Assembly (NCBI RefSeq): GCF_000524195.1
Contig: NW_020170424.1
Location: 281,332-345,331 of the forward strand
Reading direction: 5' to 3'
Source of the DNA: Echinococcus granulosus
Lineage: Eukaryota > Platyhelminthes > Cestoda > Cyclophyllidea > Taeniidae
Length of the DNA stretch: 64,000 nt
This document shows positions 28,601-41,086 of this stretch, one piece after another (within the stretch, counting starts at the first letter, position 1; each line of letters opens with the position of its first letter). The position numbers were made by a program, and so were the translations under genes. Under the pieces are notes generated by a model. It saw only the letters and a list, made by a program, of their open reading frames with translations, had not been told where the DNA came from and did no database searches.

Positions 28601-31600
28601 AACAAAATGGGAATAATAGGTGTCAAGTCATTAGTTAAAGAGATTGTCAAGCCTCATCCCTGGTATTTTCTGTGGGCACTTTGAGTGGTCTCTTAATCCT
28701 TTATCCACTCATCTACCAGATAAGATGCCGCCCAAGTTCAACAAATCGGGGGAGTGAGGCAATACCGTCAATCCCGAAGAAGATGCTACTCCCAATTCCT
28801 CAAAAAACCTTTGTTACCCACATGGATCCCCAACTCAATCAGTTAAATGTGCCCTCAACAAAACGGTCCTCCAGTGCAAAGGGTCTTCAAATTGGAGGTA
28901 GTTGGGAGAATTGAGGAAAGTACTCGAGTTAGATTGCAGCCAGAACCATCCTTGCTACCTTAAATCGGACTTTATCGCATTTCGGATCTCCCCATAAGCC
29001 TTTCAAAGTAATCTCCAGCGATGTAAGAAGCACTGGCTTTGGGAGAGCCGAATTGAGGAGACAAGTAGAGAGGGCGCCCTCGGTTGTGCCACCCCTCCTA
29101 CTACCTGAGGTTGAACACTTCTATAACCCCTTCTCTCTTCTCCTTTCCACTACGAAGGACTCTTTGGACAACTTAAAATTAGATCTACTGCGTTACCAGG
29201 TTTTGTACAAAGTCCTAAGTCATGCTTCTCAAATGCGAGACAACAGGAGCAAACTTCTAAGTATTTACTGTTGTCAGAGGCAACAAGAAAGGGCTAGTGG
29301 TGTCATTAAAATTGGTTCGCTTGTGACGAAACTCACTCTGTCGCCACTAATTAAGCTACTTAAGACACGCAATCGTGGGAACTTCCCTCCTGGACTCCTG
29401 CCTCCATCAATCATGACAAAGACTTGGAGACCCGTCTCCTTTGTAGACTGGTTAGAGAATTGAATCGGTAGAGCCATTTTGGGTTCATTTAAATGTAGTT
29501 TATTAACTAATTAGACCACAGTCTACCGAAATCGGAAACAATGGAAAGGAACACCGACTTTAGATACAACAGATTGCATTATTTTATACGACATATGTGA
29601 GAGGTTGCTGTTAAGAGGAACAAGCTCGTTCATCCAGAGTGCGGGCTCTTAGTGTCCAACTTTAAATCTGGCGGCACTCAGTTACCAAGTCAGTGGAAAC
29701 GGGGAGGAATTGTCCTAATGGTGGGTGCTAGACCAATTCACTCGACCCAGTAGTAGGTCTGCGATCTGGATTTAGCAGCTGATCTAGTGGACTCCATAAT
29801 CAACTCACCCGCCTACACGTATTTACCCTCGAATCGGACTGTCAGAACCGAGTCACTCGGTACTTGACCACTTCCTTTTGGTTTTTCTTGTAGCTCCTCA
29901 ATGTGTTTTCATTCTGTGGAAGTGAACAATCTAGCCTTAGTGACCTAGTAATCATCTCATCTTTCGTCTCCCACCTTTTCTTCCACTCCTCAAATCCACT
30001 TGACATGTGACGTGATGTGATGTGTCCAATGCCAAACAGTGTTGATGGCCAGTCGGAGATCGGAGGGGTGTTTGATCAGGAAAAAGGAACGAGGTTGGAA
30101 ATGAGATGAGACTCTATCTTCCTCCATCCCTACCATTCCACTGTGTGGCGCAAGATCTTCTCATGGGGTGAGTTCGGTGGCGGGGTGAGGTATGAAATGC
30201 AAGTTGCGAGATGTGCGGTGCAGAATATTTGGCTGTGACTTCTTGTAGGAGTAAGAATATTTCCCTTCCGAGACTGTTTTAGCTATCTGGTTGGTTTCTA
30301 CGACGCCGGATGTCATTTCTGCATGCATAGAAGACATCCATGGTTGTATGGTGTAGATACCTTGGAGGCGTGGGTGGTTGATCTTCGGTAAGTTGGTTCT
30401 GTGGTGTGCCATACAGACACGCAGAGTAAGCAGAGTCTCTTAAGATTGATGTTGTGTATGCCGTAGAAATGTGAAGTGGATATGTGGTAATGAATAGCTC
30501 GTCTAGAGAAAACCAGTAGCGCCTTTGCTTCCTTAACAAGCTCTCGAATGCCTACACATTTCAGTCCTTTTCCCATGTTGGTCAGAGAACTATCTAAAAT
30601 AGATGAGATTTTAATTTAAGGCAAGGGAGAGGAGAATCTGGTGTCGTCTTTGTTTCGGGTATGATTGAAACCCGGTTGTTTGGCTTCCACCACGACTTTT
30701 GCGATTAATTTACCCCTAAATCATTTATTTTGTTTATTTTATTTCGTAATATGCGTTGAGCACATAAATCTCCCTTTATTTTCATTCACAGTGACACTAA
30801 TTTTTTAGACTTCTTTAATGGGACAGGGCATTCCTCTTAAAGTGGTTCGTTTTCCACACCAACTTATTTAAATTACTTCTGGAGCGCATTTTGTTCAGCT
30901 GCCATGTCCTCCTCAAAATCTTGGCAGCAAATTTGACGTGGAGCGATCTTCTATGTACAAAATCCAAATTTACCCGGAAGGTACATTCAGCTGTCACGCG
31001 ATGACACGAGGGTTGGTTTGAAGGAAGGCGAGGAAAGTAGCTGAGGATACAGTAACTACCACAGTATCACACCGAAATTCTTGGTTCTCTGACACAGTGC
31101 TAATAAAAAATTGTATGGTCCTTGCGGCTATCACTTGTTGGATCCTAGTGGGGATCTTACCGGTAAAACTTTTATGCGGCAAAATGCATTAAAAAAGATA
31201 GAACAGAAGTCTTTTAGCTCTTTTTAAAGTTTCAACTCATCATGCTTGTTCCAAAAATTCGTGAAGAGGCAAAAACAATCCTAAATATCCAAACGTCGAA
31301 ATTTGATGTTTTCTAACAGCATAAGCTGAAAAATACTAACAAGACAGAAATGTTTTTATTACTATGAAATAAAGAAATAAGAGTACTGATTATTTACCGA
31401 TGGAAGTGTGTGCAATTCCAATTAAGAGTTCTTTTTCAATTTTTCGACGTTTCTACCGTCTATTTAGTTCCCGAATGTTTTGGAAGGCGCGCTCTTCCTT
31501 GCTTCTTCCTGATTGTCTGCTAATAGGTTTAGTTAATAACCCCTCCAAGTTCAAGGTCAACCATTTGCTTTTAATAAGCGTGACCTAATCGGCCAATCGC

Positions 31601-34600
31601 CGCAGACGCGGACAAGGACTCGGGCTCAGAGTCACACCTGGCTGCCGTTGTTTAGCTACCCGAGTCGATCATTAACGCCAATAAAGTCATCTGCCTTGAA
31701 GTCTTAACGCTTATCTTGGGAACTCTGAAACCCCAATTATAAGAGCTGTCATCTCTGCCACAATTCGAAAGAGTCATTGTAATGTGAGGGACAAGATGAT
31801 GTAGTGGTTGGGAAGCATCCACCGAAGTGAGTAGCTAAAATCGCTTGCACTCTAGAACTCGATGGTAGTGGCCAAACTGCAAAGTTTTCTGTTAGTTCTT
31901 CTGTCCTTTGCGTTAATTTGACCTGGAACTGAATGAATACCCTTTTTCTACTTTTGACAGGGTAATGTTGCCTACATTATCACTTCCAAGCACCCCCCTA
32001 ATATCCTACTCCATGTTTCTTGGTCATGCTACAAGTCATTTTACTGTACGACTTCAATGAGCTATGATCGTCCAGGTAAACGGGCATAGTGATCCTCCTT
32101 GATGGAGGCTCTTGTAAACCCCAATTCTCTCCTCTTCCCTATGCACAACTTCATTTACTGGTGGCAGATTGATGAGCCAACGGACCAAATTACAAAGGAC
32201 ACCTTATGCTAAGATTTTATCTTCCCATCTTCAAGTTTAAAGTTGACACCGGACAATTGTTAGCTCTCTAAATTAGGGGCTGGGATGAATCACCTCGTAA
32301 TTGATGGGAGAATATGACTGAAGGACGACTCACTTGAGCAGATCTCGAAACTCATCCCGAGGTTGACAAGGAGGGCGCAGAAACAGAAAAGGCAGTGGAC
32401 AGGCGTACCGAAGCGTGTACGTACCACCTGTAGGAAGGTTCGGGCACCCGGTGCCTTAGTTTTTAACTCCACTGTCAGCGGTGCCGCCAAGGTGGTGGCC
32501 ACGCAAGCTGCTATTGCACTGAAGTACGCTCCACCGACACCGTTCTAACCCGAAAGGCAGAGAAGAAAGTCAACCTTCGTGAAGGCCTCTAAGAACTCTA
32601 TCCAAGTGTGAGTTTAATTCATTTAGCGAATAAATAAGCGAAAAAACGTGGAATCCGTCTCTGGCCCAGTCTATGGTCACTTGGCAAAATCGCTCAGTCC
32701 TCAATCGAGCTTCGGCGACAATGACTTGGGTTAACCTGGGGAGTCCTGTAAAACGCACGCGATGATTTATGGACATACATTATGAATCAAGAGATGGATG
32801 TGCATCTGAAAGCCCATACGGTTCTTTCTAATGTGTTTTCAACTGCTTAGAGCCAACTTTATACCAATTGAACGAACCTGGTGGATGTGATGGGAGTTTG
32901 CCTGAATGAATGTATTACAAGAAAGTGCGACAGTTGAACTACATGCGATTCTTCTGAAGTCCGCAAATAGATTTATTTAAAAAATGTGCAAAAAGGATAA
33001 CAACTTTTTAACGACTTAAAATGATAAGGATAACACATGTGGGCAAATTGATCTAGACTATCACCTTTGGTAAAGTGTCATGCAGGACGCCCAAGTTCTC
33101 TGACAGCTTGTCAAGATTTAGGCAATGACCGACTACAAAATGTTGGTAGCTCTTAATTTATTGTCATGTATGTTTTCTGTGTGTACTAAAGGAATCTCTG
33201 CTATACAATGCCTTTGTTTTAAAAACCACGACTAGAATCAAAAGCTTGTAGCATATGCTACTGAGATAAAATAGGTAGCGTATCACTTGGTGCACGGCTT
33301 GGGTTGTATCGATGAAGGAGTTGCAAGAGATGAGTTTGGCAACAAAGTAGGCTACAATTACGCCCGAGGTTCTTCTCCCTCCATCGCGGTAAATCTCCTC
33401 GGTCTTCTCCTACAGATACAAAAACCTGAACATGAGTGAAACCACATATATTCTTGCATGTTATGCGTGGGTGTTGATTCCAACACATATTCACAGGGCG
33501 GGATTCCATTAGGAAGGTCGATAATCCTTTAAACTTTTAAGCTGAACCAGTTTTGAGATGTAGTAAAGCACAGCATAGTCACTTTATTTTATGTTTTATC
33601 TGTACTATTTTAGGTGCTTCATTATTTCTAAAAACTTATAACCTGAGTAAATTATTTGTGCACAACGTTTCCAAAATCTGGTAAACAATGCTTCGGTTCT
33701 TTAATACGTAAAGCATTCAATTCGTGTAGATCGAAGCTTTCGTTTTTGTGGCATGGCGTCTCAGCGATACTGATCACAAATAGTTATGACCAAGTACATA
33801 TTGAGAAAAATATGCATTGGCCTATGCATAAAGGACAATATCTTCCTATCTTATGTAATATCATTTGTCAGATTACTCGTTTAGTAATTTTTCTTTCAAT
33901 GACCAAATAATCTTCGAAACGAGTAATCAGAATTGAGCATTAATTTGCATTAATTTGGACTTAAGTTCGTACTTTAAACTGCTAAAAATGAGTAACTACA
34001 AGCCATTTTTTGCAAAATTTTCTACATTTTAAGCTTTTATAGAGCAAATTAGACAACTAGAAATCGTAACCAACTTTGGTTTTAAACGTTGCCGCAGCCT
34101 CCAAATAATAGCGCTTAGGTGGAAGTGTCTTGCTCCAAAGCCTAGATGAGAGTGTGGTTGTCCAACTTGATATCACTCTTTACACAAGATGGCATCTTTG
34201 TAGAAAGTATATTTAGAAGGTCGCTTGATTATTTATTACAATGTCTTTCCAATAGTTCGGCTTCTTTTAGATCTGGCTTATTCCCCACTCTTATTTTATT
34301 AGGCGTAGATCGCCGTGCCTATGGGAAATTCACATGGTAAAAATGGTTGCATTTCCGTAGGTAACTTAATAGGAATTGGACCTAGCATTCAACATTTTGG
34401 CTATAATGGTTTCAACGCCCTCACTGAAAGGTGGATTTAAATATAATGCTTGCACGGACGTTACAAAAATCAGTGTGGGTCATTTTTCTACTTTGCATGG
34501 ATAGAAAGCCCCAAATATTGAGTATTAAGTCATCGGCTGAGGAAGCGTTGATTGCGCTTGCCTTTGTAAATCCTTGTTTGGACCAAGGATTTTCCACTTA

Positions 34601-35948
34601 CATACCCTTTTGTAATCACTTTTTCTTCTTACACATGTCTTTTTTCACATTATAGGTTGTGTTTTTCCATGGAAATAATTTATTACTCATTGGCAAGGAT
34701 TATTTGCGCAAAGCAATGCGTCCGCAGCATTTGTTTGTCAGTCGTTTTAGGATTTTTTGAAATCAAATGGAGGTACAGTATGTGACACTTTATTTGCAAC
34801 AAAGTAGTGCATACGCATTTTGGTTAACTCTTTGTTTTGGTAAGCGGGCCACTTTAGACCTCCGCCACCGTACCTTCGCCTGGCGGCCTGGCATCCGGCC
34901 CATGCCAGTAGCCCCACTATGCATATATTTATACATGCATATATATTTTTACCGAGTATTCTGTCCTTTTTCCTCTTAGGAATGTCTTAGGGTGCTGCGG
35001 CACGGTCTTAAACCTCCTTTTTATCCACAAAGGCTCCCGAACATGTAGAAAAAGTTTGCTCCCCAGTTACTTTGATACTTTGCAAAGTATGAGGGGTGGA
35101 TCGTATGGAATGTCAAAGGCCTCGAAATATTGCAAATATGGAGATACCAGACAATAAAAAAACGGAATTGAAACAGATGTAATCTTTGCCATTGTGAGTA
35201 TGTTTTTTATCCAGTTATCAGTTCTTTAATACTGAGTATCAATAGTCAACCTTCAAACCAGCTTTTCTTAGTATTTTCTATGAAAAATAAGAAAGTATTT
35301 TTGTCTCCGCTTTTGTGAATAAAAAACAGCTGTTAATACACTTATCCAGTTAAAATGTGGTAGTTAATAAAAGTAAATAGGAGGTACCGAATTTGAATCG
35401 CGTCATTCAGTTAAGGCCGATTAAATCAAAATTTTTTGCAAAGGAAATATCCTTTTTAAGCTCTTAAAGTCTCTAAGGAATTAGATAATCCAATTTGGTT
35501 TATTTTGAACTCTTTTCATGTAAAAACTCATTTGTATTAAATTAAGTGATGGAATTGCCACAAATCTTGAAGCACTGATTACCAAAAACAGCTGATAATG
35601 GGTAATTTCGTGTTTTTATGCATAACCAGAAGTAAGGCAGACTAAATTTCGTCCCCAAACCATTTAATTTCCTTTACTTCCTCCTTAAAGCAAATCTCCA
35701 CCCCTCTTGACCTAAATATGCTACAAGACGATCTGCAATGAACTCACGTTCTCCTCGAAGCACTTTGCCCTAAGCCAACGCGAAATGATGAGAGCCAGCA
35801 TTAGACATAGCCAAGTGAAAAGAACGAAGGTGATGAGGAAGTTCCCCGTGAATGGATTCAATCCAACCACTTCACTGGACCAGGGCTCCGGCTCACACAA
35901 GTCCACGTTCATCTCGTTGATGGGAAAAAATGTAACTGGAAGCTGCAT
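13649..35948 (-). CDS. DUR3: DUR3-like sodium:solute symporter (SSS/SLC5-type), 14 exons, 697 residues
   Basis: Exons: 35948-35748, 33409-33287, 32544-32334, 26311-26105, 25701-25615, 25287-25112, 24814-24739, 23627-23470, 21182-21030, 20453-20288, 17316-17139, 14358-14166, 13887-13727, 13652-13649. Every junction keeps phase; total 2094 bases, 697 residues, the usual length for animal DUR3-like proteins. Family landmarks appear in order: VELKTKAPGARTFLQVVRTR near residue 130; DQSFWQ near 285; SEVMAISSIFVVDVYMTY near 393-411; ACPTHGQYRQY near 424; EVWERTRAIDDPLQPW near 560; GQPRLDDVKRAF near 592. There are more than ten hydrophobic segments. In fungi and plants DUR3 takes up urea and polyamines at the plasma membrane; the substrate here is unknown. 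The N-terminal core corresponding to the family's TWAATLLQSS is replaced by LISCNSFIDTT, and the animal Cys-rich loop is nearly absent, so ion coupling may differ. The last coding exon is 4 bases and is the least certain. Confidence 0.8.
23735..23875. repeat. Dispersed repeat copy in an intron of the DUR3-like gene
   Basis: Matches the 6350-6510 copy block by block (CTAGTGGCTCTTC, CCTTCTGCC, GTGGTAGCGGAAAG). Non-coding. It lies between exons 7 and 8 (numbered from the 5' end) of the transporter gene. Confidence 0.4.
26021..26051. repeat. GGA/GAA purine-rich microsatellite
   Basis: Run of gagggaggaggaagaagaag type inside intron 4 of the DUR3-like gene, close to the 26105 donor. Simple repeat with no evident function. 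Confidence 0.5.
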
Positions 35949-38820
35949 CTCTCTCCCACCTGCTCGTCTTATTTTTCACACCCAACCATCATCGAGCTGA
36001 AAGCGCCCAATTTAGTGTAAAGAAAGGAGTATTAAGTCTGCTTGCGTGTTAAGTCACCACCCTAGCAATGGGGCGTTGACTCTTTCCTCTCGAGGTTGGC
36101 TTGCGCGAATTCAAGGGAGTCGCCTAACTTTCAAAATGGCGACTTTTATAGGAAAACAGCATGATGAGAAGTGAGCAGTTTTCTTCCATAGGTGGTCATC
36201 ACTTCGTTTTGATAGAAACGAATACGCTTATAAAAGTGGATTTACAGAGCAAAATAGTACGTTACAGGTTAAGGTGGGATATAGACTGCACTGGGAAGGT
36301 GATGCGTGCCTACTTAAGAGGAAGAGCCGTCGATTGTGGTGACTACTCTTTCTCTACTCATATTGCCATGTACTGCTGTGGGCTACGAGACCTTCCGAAA
36401 GGTGGTACACGACAAATCGGTCTGGACTAGGCTGGCAGCATGGATAGAATGTCAGGCTATCGGGAAGGAAGATAAGGCTCTACTGCCTTTGTCAATTTAA
36501 TCGACTAAGAGCTTTTGCCTTGTGAGCTGACACAATAGACCCGAGGAGGAGTGATGTCGCGAAGATTTTTGACTCCAGTCCTCGCTAGATGGCAGTAGCT
36601 TGTGGCACGTTTCTGTTCTTGAATTTAAATGGCTGCAAATACGTGTGTATGCGGCTGGCCACTTTGTCTGGTCTACCCTCGACTCCGAAAGTCATTCCTT
36701 TTCCGACTTTCTGTATGTGCTGAACGTTCGAGAATCCCTTGCTTCCACCCTTGTTCTCCTGATTGGCTGTTGTCACGTCCGGATCACTCTCAAGCTTGCT
36801 ACCACTCCCCATGAGGGAAAAAGTAGTTAAATGCTCTAAATAAGTCTTAGGTCTGTCGGGAAGCAAAGGCCTCCGCTTCGAAGTCTTATCTACTGATTAC
36901 TCACGCTGATTGGCAGATCTACAGGATCTTGACTCGGTGGAAGTGCATACTACTTACAAACGTAAGTAGAACGGCACAAGTAGTTTTAAGTGCCCGCGGA
37001 GTTTGACACACACGCAGTTAAACAAAATATCAAATCAATACAGTTGTATTTGCAGTGATCTACCAATGGACACTTCAATCTACAGTTCCCATTCCCCATG
37101 TAGCCACATAACCACGAAAGGTAGCTTTGTTAGGACTTTGGAGAAAAGTTGGAATTACAGCGGGATAAATGGTAGAAACAGAGCCTTCCACCGTCACTTT
37201 GAGGGTGTGAGCATTAAAGTACAGAGAATGGAAAAACACATCAATAGGGGATATTTCGATGTAAAAAGGAGTTAAAAATCAGCTTTTGTGAGATGCGGCT
37301 TAACTCCCGAAACGCTAATCGGCGCTTCACTGACGGAAGGAATGAGCTAAACGTACCTCCTCGGTGAAAGCATACATGGCAACGATATCATAAAGGCAGT
37401 ATACTTGTCACTAGAAAGATAATGAGGTAGGCGATTTTCCCTCTTGACTTTCTTCTACAGAGGTCTTCCAGCCGGTGAAGCAGCACAATGAAGTGAGTGA
37501 ATGCAAGGCTAGAAGATCAGTCACGGATTGGAACCACTTCGGTGGACCTCACCAATAATCTCCAACAAGGAGGATTAGATGACGTTCTGTCAATGACCTT
37601 CAAAGACCGCAAAGGGTGTATGAGTTCGGAAGGACCGTCGGTTTTGGGGTAAAGAAGGCGGCGATAGATGAGTGGCATGAGTGACGTGAATGAAATCTTT
37701 GCACCACTATCTTGTCAAGAAACCGAAGATTAGTAACTCAGAGAAAGCAAAACAAGTGGAACCCCGATTTTCCTCCTTTTTTATAAAAAAAAGGAATTTT
37801 TCAATTAAATTGTTAGTGATGTGGCGCGTTCAAGCTAAATCGGGACTATTGGCAGCGCACCGAGCAAAAGAGGATGATTTTGTAGCGATGCTACATGTGG
37901 TAGTGACGAGTAATTTCTATTGCCCACATGTTGTCCGGCGGTCTGTCCACTGTTGACCGCGGGTGTCAGAAGTAGAAGAGGTAGTTCATTCATGGAAAAG
38001 CATTTGGCTCCAGCCAACGGATGTCTGCAATCCGTAGACACTCATGCCTACCAAAAGACTTCGGTCATGTGCTCAATCTCAGTTAAATAATCGACAAGCC
38101 TATTTATGTTAAAAAAGGCTATTCGTGACGGTCTCGGTGGACACATTACCTGTGGCAACATTGCACAGGACACAGCTTTTTTCCGGATGGGGACGGTGGA
38201 CATAGCAGGCCCTTTTGCAGATGTTAGCCGACAATGGACGCGAATTTGATTTTTGAGAATCCCGTTGGGATAACAAATTTTTCCGTGGCAAGGACTTTCA
38301 AACCTCGATTTAACAAAGAGCTATCTCTTTGAATCAAACTAAAGATGGAGGAGCAAAAGGGCGCCTCTTTGGCGTTTGGTACCTTCATCTCTGAACTCAA
38401 AAGTCTCGGTCTAGCTCAAGCAGACTTTGTAATTTGGAAGAACTAATTATTTGGACAAAATCAGTCGTATTGAAATTTATTAGGGTCTGAAAAACTGAAA
38501 TAATTACCTAAAGGAGAAGCGAATGATTAAGTACCCAAATAAAATAGGATTTTTTAAAACATAAACTTCTCCGCACTAATCTTACCTACAAGTTACCCAT
38601 TCGCATAACTGTGGAACTTCTCTGAAAAAAGTAAAACGAATTTCCAGAAAACGTTGGTATTTTCTTTTCCTTTAACAACTGTTAAGAGGTCTGACGTTGC
38701 CATTTTAAACGACTTTTAGTAGGAGAAATCGATAATTTCTTGACCTTGAACCATTGACACGGGGCAAATACGCAAGAAACGGAGGCAAGAAGAGGCTTGG
38801 CCTCTATTATAAGCAGTAAA
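35949..38820. other. Divergent intergenic region between the DUR3-like gene and CFAP100
   Basis: Upstream of both flanking genes, so it should hold their promoters, but no TATA box is obvious. One minus-strand stretch near 38145-38300 is open and ends in a good donor (ACAG/GTAATG). It could encode a Cys-rich piece (ICKRACYVHRPHPEKSCVLC), but three different readings fit, so no gene is called. Open stretches near 36160-36430 and 36585-36866 lie on both strands and show no motif. Confidence 0.4.
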
Positions 38821-40887
38821 ATGGCCTCTCTTTCCACTCCCAATCCTGTTGTGGAGGCCTCCGAGGAGGTGAAACCAGAGGTGCGGATCCGCTATCCCAC
38901 CAGAGCTCCGTTTATGCGCTACATGGAGAAGTTGGTGGCGCCCAGGGCGAGCGGTGAAAAGGCACTGCTGGAGAAGCGACCTGCCCCAGCCTATATGCTT
39001 GAACCATGGCCAAAAGGCAACACCTTCACAATGATTAAAAATGAACGTATCAAAGAGCTGCGAAGACAAGCAGACGAGAGGCGTAAAAGTGAACTGGAAC
39101 GCTGTCGTATACCCGGCAATGTCGCTCACAAAGTTCCGCGTCAGTATCGCCAACCCTTCACAGCACATAACAATTTAAAGGAGCTCATCTACGAGGAGAA
39201 TCTCAAGGAAGTGCACGCACATGGAAGGCTATTTGGGCCGCCAGAACTGACTTATCAACCGAGACGTAAGCATAATGTTCCACTGTTGGAACAGACACGA
39301 ATTGATGCGGACATTTCCAAGGACACCAAGGATGCACCTGGTGAAAAAAGGGGTGTTTCGTCAGGTGATAGTGGGACCAGTAAGGGAACGGACTCTTATT
39401 CTTGGGATTCCTCGCAGAAAGAGAGTGTCTACGACGAATCTCTGCTACCGCAATCGGCACACGATGAGCTACCCAATCGCATTTCGATGCTACGTCCTGC
39501 GACCGCTGCTACTGGTGGTGCAGCTCCAGGATCTACCTCGTCCGGACCTGGATTACACCCTCTTGAAGCCTATGATAAAAATTTTGACCAGGTCAACACG
39601 TTCATTGATGACCGACGAAAGATTTGCATGGTTAATTTGGCTATTCGGACAAAGGAGGGGGAGATAGCGAGGCTAAACAAGATGCTGGAGGATGAGGCAG
39701 CCTTTCTAGCAAACGAAGAGAAGGAGCTAATTATTCGACATGACGAACATGACAAGTACTTGAAGGCAATCTGTCTACGAACAGCAGAGGCGATTAAGAA
39801 AGCCGATTCAGAGACTCGGAAGAGAGTCCAAATTACGGATAAGATCAAGCGGACGCGATATAAACTGGCGCACATGAATGCGGAGTGTATAAATTTGGAG
39901 GAGGAATTCCTGCGTCTGAGTACGTATAAAGACTTTCTCGACTCGGTAGCAAAGACCCTGGTGGAAACCAAAGCTGCTGATCAGCGCGTAGCGATGAAAT
40001 TCGTAAAGGTGGATAAAAATTCTAGCGCCGAGGTGGCAGAACCCGTTCCACCTCCTGCACCAGAGGAAGGCGCATCGGAGTCAGCAATAAATGCTTTCTT
40101 CCGTAGCCCACAGGATCTGGTAGATATCCTCGCTGAGTTGGAGTCAAATAACCTAACCTTGATTGAGAATGTTCAGGAGCAGGAAGAAGCCTGTGAGCGA
40201 CTGCGTTTGAAAGCTGCCAGATTGCAGAAAGTGCTCGACGTTGAACGCACCACTGTGGACGATCACATTGCTCGAGAAGAGGACATCATTGCTAAGTTAA
40301 TGAAGGAGATTTCGGAAATCGAGAATTCAAGAGAGCAAATAAAGGAGTTCACCTTATTAGAACGTTATGACGTCTTTTCGCTTGGCAGTATCGACCAATT
40401 CGATCCACCATGGCTTCGAGAATCGCGAACTAGACGGGCGTTGGATGAAGAGGCGGAGAAGCCTACAGTTGGACAGCTGTTGGACATCCTTCATGAACAA
40501 ATCCACAAACTTTATTGCAGGATATTTGGCACTGATGGCAGCACACGACTCGACACCCTGATGATGTTGAAGATCCTCGAATCAGCCACCGACGACCTGG
40601 CTCGTAGTCTGGCAAAGTACAGTCGTATGCAAGTACTGAAGGCGAAGAAAACGGTGGATGAACACAATAGACTCTTAGCAAGGCAACGTCAGAAGGAGGT
40701 GGAGGCGTTAGCGCATGAAGCAAAGTTAAGGAGAGCAATTGCCAAGTCTAAAGAGCCACCGAGATGGCATATGGGTCGACGAATTATCGATCGGTCACAA
40801 CCGCCGAAGGAGAAGAGGAAAGCGGGTGTGGAAGTGCGCCAAGAGACGGTGGTTGATGAGGACGCAGATGCAGATTTGTTTGTGTGA
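38821..40887 (+). CDS. CFAP100: Cilia- and flagella-associated protein 100, single exon, 688 residues
   Basis: CFAP100 (CCDC37, Chlamydomonas MIA1) works with CFAP73/MIA2 as an axonemal regulator of inner dynein arm I1. The ATG at 38821 is used; the open frame reaches 24 bases further up only through a TTG. After a polar N-terminus and a low-complexity Ser/Gly linker (about residues 175-245), a long coiled coil with the DUF4200 signature covers about 260-378 (RRKICMVNLAIRTKEGEIAR through LSTYKDFLDSVA). A second family block follows near residue 420-460 (FFRSPQDLVDILAELESNNL), then another coiled coil and a basic tail. The length is close to vertebrate CFAP100. It has no intron although its neighbours are split many times. 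An AATAAA lies 100 bases past the stop. Confidence 0.88.
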   Translation: MASLSTPNPVVEASEEVKPEVRIRYPTRAPFMRYMEKLVAPRASGEKALLEKRPAPAYMLEPWPKGNTFTMIKNERIKELRRQADERRKSELERCRIPGNVAHKVPRQYRQPFTAHNNLKELIYEENLKEVHAHGRLFGPPELTYQPRRKHNVPLLEQTRIDADISKDTKDAPGEKRGVSSGDSGTSKGTDSYSWDSSQKESVYDESLLPQSAHDELPNRISMLRPATAATGGAAPGSTSSGPGLHPLEAYDKNFDQVNTFIDDRRKICMVNLAIRTKEGEIARLNKMLEDEAAFLANEEKELIIRHDEHDKYLKAICLRTAEAIKKADSETRKRVQITDKIKRTRYKLAHMNAECINLEEEFLRLSTYKDFLDSVAKTLVETKAADQRVAMKFVKVDKNSSAEVAEPVPPPAPEEGASESAINAFFRSPQDLVDILAELESNNLTLIENVQEQEEACERLRLKAARLQKVLDVERTTVDDHIAREEDIIAKLMKEISEIENSREQIKEFTLLERYDVFSLGSIDQFDPPWLRESRTRRALDEEAEKPTVGQLLDILHEQIHKLYCRIFGTDGSTRLDTLMMLKILESATDDLARSLAKYSRMQVLKAKKTVDEHNRLLARQRQKEVEALAHEAKLRRAIAKSKEPPRWHMGRRIIDRSQPPKEKRKAGVEVRQETVVDEDADADLFV

Positions 40888-40988
40888 TGAAGGTGGCAGA
40901 CGATGCAAGAGGACCAGTGGTGAAGTTAGAAGGGAAGTTGTTTTTTCGAAAACACTAGGGTCAGTGACAATGATGCTTTCAGATGTAC

Positions 40989-40994
40989 AAATAA
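40989..40994 (+). terminator. Poly(A) signal AATAAA of CFAP100
   Basis: First AATAAA after the CFAP100 stop codon; a second hexamer follows near 41028. Confidence 0.5.
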
Positions 40995-41086
40995 ATTAGG
41001 CACCTTTGTGGCGATTTTTGGAGCTTGCTTAATAAAAGGGACTGCAAATTGCCTACGTTGCCGAACGGGGTGGAAGGGGGGAGTTA

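Noticed and set aside
29053..29463. 136-codon plus-strand frame.
   Set aside because: Inside a transporter intron; no motif, no start context, composition like surrounding intron.
30161..30576. Three overlapping minus-strand frames.
   Set aside because: All three frames are open over the same bases without motif, so this is low stop density rather than coding.
38145..38300. Minus-strand Cys-rich stretch with a good donor.
   Set aside because: Three different readings of the same bases are compatible with the splice sites and none has a recognised motif.
39203..39971. Several long open frames on other strands and frames inside CFAP100.
   Set aside because: Shadows of the 688-residue CFAP100 frame.
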